Source of the DNA: CAYUJH01 sp964394585
GTDB lineage: Bacteria; Bacteroidota; Bacteroidia; Cytophagales; Flammeovirgaceae
Length of the DNA: 22,996 nt
Assembly: GCA_964394585.1 (NCBI GenBank)
Contig: CAYMYI010000064.1
Location: forward strand, 1 to 22,996
Reading direction: 5' to 3'
Of the stretch, positions 7,935-12,855 are shown one piece after another; the first letter of the stretch is position 1, and each line of letters begins with the position of its first letter. The translations under genes and the position numbers were made by a program. The notes under the pieces were generated by a model. It did no database searches, was not told where the DNA came from, and worked only from the letters and a program-made list of their open reading frames with translations.

Positions 7935-8206
7935 CGCTTGGCAATTTTATTTGCCGATACCATCCGCTGGCGTGTGCACTTAAAACGGCTAACTGCTGCA
8001 GAGCGTAATTTGGCGTGTTTCGTTGCTCGGTTTTGTACATGCTTGCGCCAATGCTTAAAACTTGATGGCTTCATTTCGCGGCGCATCAATTTAATTACTT
8101 CTGCTTCGTTTATGCCAAATTGATATTCAATCGCATCAAAAGGAGTTCTATCTTCCCAAGCCATCTGAATAATGCGGTCAATCTCTTCTTCGGTGAATTT
8201 GTGCAT
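7931..8206 (-). CDS. DUF2805 / TIGR03643 family protein
   Basis: The 91-residue basic protein contains IDRIIQMAWEDRTPFDAIEY followed by QFGINEAEVIKLMRREMKPS and then a WRKHVQNRATKHAKL segment. These are characteristic of the small TIGR03643 (DUF2805) family. The N-terminal half looks like a helix-turn-helix-type segment, and the C-terminus is a Lys/Arg tail, so nucleic-acid binding is conceivable; no function is known to me. The extra C-terminal basic residues go beyond the conserved core. The ATG has a modest AAGGA upstream. Its stop codon overlaps the stop of the convergent CDF gene, and it lies 42 bp downstream of the DUF1801 gene on the same strand. Confidence 0.85.
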   Translation of the reverse strand: MHKFTEEEIDRIIQMAWEDRTPFDAIEYQFGINEAEVIKLMRREMKPSSFKHWRKHVQNRATKHAKLRSAAVSRFKCTRQRMVSANKIAKR

Positions 8207-8248
8207 AGCTTTTTTCCTTACAAAACACGCTGTGAAAAGAAGGAGTTG

Positions 8249-8644
8249 CTACTTCTTTGTCTTGCTTTTCTTTTTCTGTTCGGCATGCCACTCATTCAAT
8301 AAAATCGCTTCGTGCAATACTTCGAGTACTTCCTGAGAAAATGCTCTTTGGGCATCGTGTGGTGCAAACCGAATATGCCTGACCAACTTTCCATCTCCGC
8401 ATAACAAACTTTGTTCGTTGGAAAGAGAAGCCCCTCGGTAAAAGCCTAAATCGAGGTGTGTTTTCCTCGGATTAAGATAACAAAGTGGGCCTTTGTAGTA
8501 GTAAAAAGGAATTTTGTGTCGCAGCAGCTCCTGAGCGCCTTCGGGCAATTGCTGAAACATCAGTGTGCGCAACGACCACAAAACGGGTCTCCAGCGCTCC
8601 TCTGCCTCCAAAATAAAGTCTTCTATGGTGGGGTTCTCCATCAT
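8249..8644 (-). CDS. DUF1801 domain protein
   Basis: The 131-residue protein (from the ATG at 8642-8644) has the DUF1801 pattern: IEDFILEAEERWRPVLWSLR near the start, an amphipathic helix with PEGAQELLRHKIPFYYYKGP, then LDLGFYRGASL and KLVRHIRF toward the end. The fold is SufE/YdhG-like and small; the biochemical role is unknown. A longer frame from a TTG at 8662 is less likely, because a perfect -7 promoter element (8664-8671) would place the transcript start at about or inside that codon. The C-terminus is a Lys-rich tail (KKKSKTKK). It may be co-transcribed with the downstream DUF2805 gene. Confidence 0.82.
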   Translation of the reverse strand: MMENPTIEDFILEAEERWRPVLWSLRTLMFQQLPEGAQELLRHKIPFYYYKGPLCYLNPRKTHLDLGFYRGASLSNEQSLLCGDGKLVRHIRFAPHDAQRAFSQEVLEVLHEAILLNEWHAEQKKKSKTKK

Positions 8645-8663
8645 TGATGAAAAGTTTAGCAAA

Positions 8664-8671
8664 CAAAGCTA
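8664..8671 (-). promoter_or_regulatory. -7 element (TAGCTTTG) upstream of the DUF1801 gene
   Basis: On the minus strand TAGCTTTG matches TAnnTTTG exactly and ends 19 bases before the ATG at 8644. No good -33 TTG is seen. It overlaps the stop region of the upstream membrane-protein gene (8669). Confidence 0.4.
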
Positions 8672-9124
8672 TTGCAACAACACTCGTAAGTATTGTTCTA
8701 TTTGACGTCTTGCTCCATCAGAAATGTTAGCTATATCTATTTGGTATGCCGCATCTGTTGTAGTCTGTATTTCGAGCGTATTCCCTTCTATCCGATAGGA
8801 GTGTAGCGCATCGTTTGCAATCCGCACGATACGGTCAACTCCCTCTTGCTTAATAAAAATTGCCTTAGAAGAAAACCGAATGTAGTTATGCTTGTATAGC
8901 TTAATAACATTGAGCCCTATCAAAAGTATGTATATGTTAAGTGACAGAATAAGTAAGGTACTCCATTGGTCTTCGAGCAAGGCTGTGATGCCTTTATCGG
9001 TGAAATCGCCCCACAAGCTGTAGCCCAGTAGTATTACTACCACACCGGCAAGTACAAGGTAATATTTTCGTTTAGCTGCACTGTGGGCTTGTTCTTTTGA
9101 AAGTATAAACCGCTGTGTTTCCAT
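8669..9124 (-). CDS. Hypothetical small membrane protein with two helices
   Basis: I do not recognise this 151-residue protein. A basic N-terminus (about 1-20) precedes two hydrophobic segments: YYLVLAGVVVILLGYSLW (about 21-38) and STLLILSLNIYILLIGLNVI (about 55-74). The C-terminal half (about 78-150) is soluble and strand-rich, with IRFSSKAIFIKQEGVDRIVRI and a final helix GARRQIEQYLRVLL. This resembles the YcxB/PH-like domain often attached to two helices in Bacteroidota membrane proteins, but that is a weak resemblance. It lies between the DUF1801 gene, seven bases after its stop (counting to the possible TTG start), and the receiver-gene terminator, so it must have its own promoter. Confidence 0.65.
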   Translation of the reverse strand: METQRFILSKEQAHSAAKRKYYLVLAGVVVILLGYSLWGDFTDKGITALLEDQWSTLLILSLNIYILLIGLNVIKLYKHNYIRFSSKAIFIKQEGVDRIVRIANDALHSYRIEGNTLEIQTTTDAAYQIDIANISDGARRQIEQYLRVLLQ

Positions 9125-9178
9125 CGTTCAAAATTGCTATATAGGTTAACGCAGCAAAAATTAGCACAGTAATCGAAT

Positions 9179-9210
9179 AAAAAAAGCGAAGATGTTTTCG
9201 CATCTTCGCT
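9179..9210 (-). terminator. Rho-independent terminator after the CheY-like gene
   Basis: On the minus strand the stem AGCGAAGATG / CATCTTCGCT (10 bp, perfect) has a 6-nt loop and is followed by seven T. It lies 24 bp past the stop of the receiver gene. Confidence 0.9.
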
Positions 9211-9233
9211 TCTGGTATTACTACATATCTCCA

Positions 9234-9644
9234 TTAAAAATCGAGCGATGCAATGGTTTGCTGTGTAAGAGGCTTGTTGATGTATTTTTTTACGTAGTTA
9301 TAATTTTTAGACTTACTGATATCCTGAGGGTTAATCGAAGAAGTGAGCATGATAATATTGCATTTTTGCTTGGTTTCCTCGTTCAACTTGCTGAATAAAT
9401 CTAAAAACTGGAACCCATCCATAAGTGGCATATCAATATCCAAGAAAATCACCTCAGGAAGCATTTTAGGTGCTAAATCTTGGATGTTTTCTACGTTCCG
9501 CAAAAATTCAATAGCGCTTTTCGCGCCGGAGTGCACATAGATATGTTCTGCAATGTTAGCAGCTTCAATCATCTTTTTATTAATAAGATTATCTATCTCA
9601 TTATCATCAATCAGCATTACTGCGAAGTATTTCTTAGTTGCCAT
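9234..9644 (-). CDS. Single-domain CheY-like response regulator
   Basis: The 136-residue product is a receiver domain and nothing else. It has MLIDDNEIDN with Asp13-Asp14, phospho-acceptor Asp69 in VIFLDIDMPLMDG, switch Thr101 in IIMLTSS and Lys124 in YINKPL. The set of catalytic residues is complete, so it should be phosphorylated. With no output domain it must act by protein contact or as a phosphate shuttle. No kinase is adjacent; the orphan multi-PAS kinase at 12856-15750 is the nearest candidate partner, but that is only proximity. The gene is monocistronic, with its own terminator at 9179-9210. Confidence 0.93.
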   Translation of the reverse strand: MATKKYFAVMLIDDNEIDNLINKKMIEAANIAEHIYVHSGAKSAIEFLRNVENIQDLAPKMLPEVIFLDIDMPLMDGFQFLDLFSKLNEETKQKCNIIMLTSSINPQDISKSKNYNYVKKYINKPLTQQTIASLDF

Positions 9645-9749
9645 GTAAGATAAATATTTGTAAAACGGTTAGCGATTCACTTGTTTATTGCATCTTATGC
9701 AAGATAAAATTTTTTGGGATATATGCATCCAATATTCTGGAATCACCCT

Positions 9750-9794
9750 AAAAATGCTACCCTTTTGAGGGTAATCTCAAAGGATAGCATTTGA
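9750..9794 (-). terminator. Long imperfect hairpin, likely terminator of the ALDH gene
   Basis: AAATGCTACCCTTTTGAG (9752-9769) pairs with CTCAAAGGATAGCATTT (9776-9792) with one mismatch and one bulge, leaving a 6-nt loop. On the minus strand it ends in five T. It sits about 85 bp past the ALDH stop. Most of the gap 9645-9879 is otherwise featureless. Confidence 0.65.
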
Positions 9795-9879
9795 TAAATC
9801 GCCATAGACAAACTATTTGGTAGTTGAAATAATGTTAATTCTGGCATTATTTCGAAGATATACCATTATGTAACGGCGA

Positions 9880-11439
9880 TTAGATGTCGAACTTAATCCC
9901 TTGTGCCAATGGCAGTTCGGTGCTGTAGTTAATGGTGTTAGTTTGCCGGCGCATGTATACTTTCCAAGCGTCAGACCCGGACTCGCGCCCGCCGCCTGTT
10001 TCTTTTTCGCCACCAAAAGCCCCTCCTATTTCAGCGCCGGAGGTTCCAATATTTACGTTGGCAATGCCGCAATCAGAACCTACGTGCGATAGGAAATACT
10101 CTGCCTCTAGTAAATTTTGTGTGAAAATTGCCGAGGAAAGCCCTTGTTTTACGTCGTTGTGGATTTGAACAGCCTGTTCGACTGTACCCTCATATTTGAT
10201 TAGATATAAAATTGGGGCAAAAGTTTCTTCTTGTACAATTTCAAAGTGATTTTCTGCCTCTACTAGCGCTGGCACTACGTAACGCCCCGATTTGAACACT
10301 TCGCCTTCGAGTTTTTCGCCTCCGTAGATTACGGTTCCCCCCTCTTCTTTCGCTTTTGCCAGGGCATTCAAAAAGTTATCTACCGCATCGGTATCAATCA
10401 GTGGACCTACTAAAGTACTTTCTTTCAGCGGGTTGCCAATGGATAAGCTCTCATAAATCTTGAGCAAACGCTCTTTGACTGCATCGTACTGACTACTATG
10501 TACTATGAGGCGGCGCGTGGAAGTACAACGTTGACCGCATGTACCTACAGCACCAAAAACAGTTGCTCGAATTGCCATTTCTAGGTCGGCATTTTCTGTA
10601 ATAATGATGGCGTTATTCCCCCCTAATTCAAGGAGCGAACGCCCTAAGCGTGCGCCTACGGCTTCGCCTACTTTTTTACCCATGCGGGTAGAGCCTGTTG
10701 CTGAAACGAGCGGAATGCGCCGATCGTGCGAAATGGCAGCCCCTACTTCGGCATCGCCTAAAATCAGATTAAAAACACCTTCGGGTAGGTTGTTTTCTTT
10801 CAGTACTTCGGCTACAATATTTTGACAAGCTACGGCGGTAAGTGGTGTTTTTTCCGAAGGCTTCCATACGATTACATCGCCACAGATGGCGGCGAGCATG
10901 GCATTCCACGACCACACCGCTACCGGAAAGTTAAAGGCTGAAATTACCCCTACAATGCCTAAGGGGTGGTACTGGTCGTACATGCGGTGGTTGGCTCGCT
11001 CTGAATGCATGGTAAACCCATACAATTGGCGCGATTGCCCAACGGCAAAATCACAGATATCAATCATTTCTTGTACTTCGCCTAGGCCTTCTTGGTAAAT
11101 TTTACCCATTTCGTACGAAACCAGCTTACCAAGTGGTTCTTTGTATTCACGAAGTGCATTACCAATTTGACGCACAATTTCGCCACGTTGGGGGGCAGGT
11201 ACCTTGCGCCAAACTTTAAATGCTTCCTGTGCTGTTTGGAGAATATGTTCCAAATCGGCAGTAGTAGCGCGTTGTACTTCGGCTAGGGGTGCTCCATCGG
11301 CAGGGGAAATCACCATATGTACTTCACGGTGATCGGCTAGCTCTGCCCATTGTTGCCCGGTACTCCACGCTGAGTTTTGGGGGTTAATCCCCAATACGCT
11401 AAGCATTTCATCGCGTTCGGTTTGTGCTTCAATTTCCAT
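9880..11439 (-). CDS. ALDH7-type aldehyde dehydrogenase (likely L-aminoadipate-semialdehyde / P6C dehydrogenase)
   Basis: The 519-residue product is full length for the family. Signatures include GVISAFNFPVAVWSWN, VWKPSEKTP, the NAD-binding GSTRMGKKVGEAV, Glu271 in LLELGGNNAII, and catalytic Cys305 in GTCGQRCTSTRR. The C-terminal part NVNIGTSGAEIGGAFGGEK and GGGRESGSDAWK is characteristic of ALDH7A1/antiquitin rather than other ALDH classes. This class oxidises alpha-aminoadipate semialdehyde, in equilibrium with piperideine-6-carboxylate, to aminoadipate with NAD+ in lysine breakdown. Some bacterial members act on other semialdehydes. It starts 29 bp after prfB on the same strand, so it may be co-transcribed with it. 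No other lysine-degradation gene is in the window. The second Met at residue 12 is an alternative start. Confidence 0.9.
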   Translation of the reverse strand: MEIEAQTERDEMLSVLGINPQNSAWSTGQQWAELADHREVHMVISPADGAPLAEVQRATTADLEHILQTAQEAFKVWRKVPAPQRGEIVRQIGNALREYKEPLGKLVSYEMGKIYQEGLGEVQEMIDICDFAVGQSRQLYGFTMHSERANHRMYDQYHPLGIVGVISAFNFPVAVWSWNAMLAAICGDVIVWKPSEKTPLTAVACQNIVAEVLKENNLPEGVFNLILGDAEVGAAISHDRRIPLVSATGSTRMGKKVGEAVGARLGRSLLELGGNNAIIITENADLEMAIRATVFGAVGTCGQRCTSTRRLIVHSSQYDAVKERLLKIYESLSIGNPLKESTLVGPLIDTDAVDNFLNALAKAKEEGGTVIYGGEKLEGEVFKSGRYVVPALVEAENHFEIVQEETFAPILYLIKYEGTVEQAVQIHNDVKQGLSSAIFTQNLLEAEYFLSHVGSDCGIANVNIGTSGAEIGGAFGGEKETGGGRESGSDAWKVYMRRQTNTINYSTELPLAQGIKFDI

Positions 11440-11468
11440 GTGTTGTTTTTTTAGGTTAAATAAAAAAA

Positions 11469-12546
11469 TCAGTTACTCATTAAATAGGCTTTGATGAAGT
11501 CGTCTAAATCGCCGTCCATTACATTTTGCACATCGCTGCGTTCGACACCTGTGCGCACATCTTTCACAAGTTTGTAAGGATGCATCACGTAACTTCGAAT
11601 TTGAGAGCCAAAGTCTATTTTCTTTTTAGAACTTTCCACCTTGCTTCTTTCCTCGTTGCGCTTTTCTATTTCGAGCTGGTAGAGCCTCGACTTGAGCATT
11701 TTCATTGCCTTATCTTTATTCTGCAACTGTGAGCGTTCTTGCTGGCACTCTACGATGATTCCAGAAGGCGCATGGCGCAGCCGTACGGCAGTTTCTACTT
11801 TGTTCACGTTTTGCCCTCCGGCTCCTCCGGAACGAAAGGTTTCCCAGGTAATATCGGCGGGGTTGATTTCGATTTCGATAGAATCGTCTACAACCGGATA
11901 GACAAACACAGAAGCAAATGAAGTATGTCTTCTGCCACCAGAATCGAACGGAGAGATTCGCACTAGGCGATGGACACCAATTTCCGATTTCAGATAACCA
12001 TAGGCAAACTCCCCGTCCATTTCTAGTGTAACTGATTTAACCCCGGCGACTTCGCCAGGATTAACGTTTACTTCACGTACTTTATAGCTGTGTGCTTCCC
12101 CATACATTATATACATCCGCATGAGCATTTCGGCCCAATCGTTACTTTCCGTTCCTCCTGCTCCTGCGTTAATTTCTAAAATTGCCGAGAGCGAGTCTTC
12201 TTCGCTCGAGAGCATTTTGCGCACTTCGAGGGCTTCGATTGCCGCATTTACTTTAGCATACTCCTCTTCTACTTCGCTTACGGCAACATCTCCTTCTTCA
12301 AAAAACTCAAACAAAGCTTCGAAATCACCCAATAGAGCTTCAACATGTTCATAGCTTTCTACCCACGTTTTTTTAGCTTTAATCTCTTTGAGAATTTTTT
12401 CAGCATTTTTGGGGTCGTCCCAAAAAGTAGGTAAAGCAGTTGCTTTTTCTTCTTCGGCGATTTGGACTACTTTATTTTCGTAGTCAAAGATACCCCCTCA
12501 AGGCGGTTACACGCGCCTTTAACTCTTTCAAGTTCGATTGGTTCAT
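11469..12546 (-). CDS. prfB: Peptide chain release factor 2, with programmed +1 frameshift
   Basis: The gene needs a +1 frameshift to be read through. It starts at the ATG 12544-12546, reads 20 codons to an in-frame TGA at 12484-12486 (…AGG GGG TAT CTT TGA), skips one T and continues from 12485 to the TGA at 11469-11471, giving 358 residues. The downstream frame alone would begin at a poor TTG (12332). The product has the RF2 markers SPF (residues 198-200), which reads UGA/UAA, and GGQ (243-245), which triggers peptidyl-tRNA hydrolysis; the spacing matches the family. The UGA in the gene makes synthesis self-regulating: low RF2 favours the shift. ALDH follows 29 bp downstream. Confidence 0.96.
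12483..12498 (-). promoter_or_regulatory. RF2 programmed frameshift element AGGGGGTATCTTTGAC
   Basis: On the minus strand AGG GGG TAT CTT TGA C contains an internal SD-like AGGGGG, the slippery CTT and the weak-context stop TGA-C. Order and spacing match the E. coli prfB site as I remember it. Re-pairing of the CTT tRNA to TTT and the SD contact push the ribosome forward by one base. Confidence 0.95.
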
Positions 12547-12572
12547 AAATGTATTGCTTCGGGATTGTTGTA

Positions 12573-12698
12573 TTAAATACGGTATGCCGGCATACCTTTC
12601 ACCATAGTGTACGTACCATGCACTTGGTAAGGCATTGTAGGCAGTGCTTTTACAACCGTAAGGCTATCGCTCGCTTTCGCGTTTGCTAAGGTAAATTC
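12573..12698 (-). other. Open +1-frame segment overlapping the end of the micro-ORF (no good start)
   Basis: Directly after an in-frame TAG the minus strand is open for 41 codons, ending in TAA at 12573-12575. It reads LANAKASDSLTVVKALP and later YQVHGTYTMVKGMPAYRI. The residue mix is protein-like, but there is no upstream ATG in this frame; the first Met is residue 22. It overlaps the last third of the 32-codon ORF in the +1 frame. A one-base change near 12670 would fuse the two into a membrane-anchored protein of about 65 residues. It may equally be chance or an old fragment. Confidence 0.2.
12581..12596. repeat. 16-bp perfect palindrome upstream of prfB
   Basis: GGTATGCCGGCATACC equals its own reverse complement. 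It lies about 35 bp upstream of the prfB ATG, with no spacer between the arms, so a DNA-binding dimer site is more natural than an RNA hairpin. Confidence 0.55.
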
Positions 12699-12762
12699 CT
12701 ACAAAGGCTGAGATAGCTAAAAGCGCAACAAAGAAGATGTAGGCAACGGTTTGCATATCCAT
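12664..12762 (-). CDS. 32-residue single-helix membrane micro-protein
   Basis: ATG (12760-12762) to TAG (12664-12666) encodes 32 residues. The N-terminus is short (MDMQTV), followed by one hydrophobic helix (AYIFFVALLAISAFVGIYL, residues 7-25) and a charged tail SKRESER. This is the size and layout of small single-pass subunits such as CydX, CcoQ or KdpF types, but I see no specific match, and no oxidase or pump gene is adjacent. A perfect TAnnTTTG element sits about 38 bp upstream with nothing else between, which supports expression. It lies between the second PAS kinase (upstream) and prfB (downstream) and may share its transcript with prfB. It is too short for most gene finders. Confidence 0.5.
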   Translation of the reverse strand: MDMQTVAYIFFVALLAISAFVGIYLSKRESER

Positions 12763-12799
12763 AATCGGGAAAGGTTTAGGTCAGAAAATTATTACACGA

Positions 12800-12807
12800 C
12801 AAAAATA
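12800..12807 (-). promoter_or_regulatory. -7 element (TATTTTTG) before the micro-ORF
   Basis: The minus strand reads TATTTTTG, an exact TAnnTTTG match, giving a leader of about 30 nt to the ATG at 12762. No clear -33 TTG. It may drive the micro-ORF and, by read-through, prfB. Confidence 0.5.
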
Positions 12808-12855
12808 AGAGGAATCTGCTATTTCGGAGAGAGAATTTAGAGAGAGTTCGAAAGA

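Noticed and set aside
11469..12332. prfB starting at the TTG 12332 as a shortened RF2
   Set aside because: The same frame continues upstream to a canonical frameshift site and an ATG at 12546, giving a normal-length RF2.
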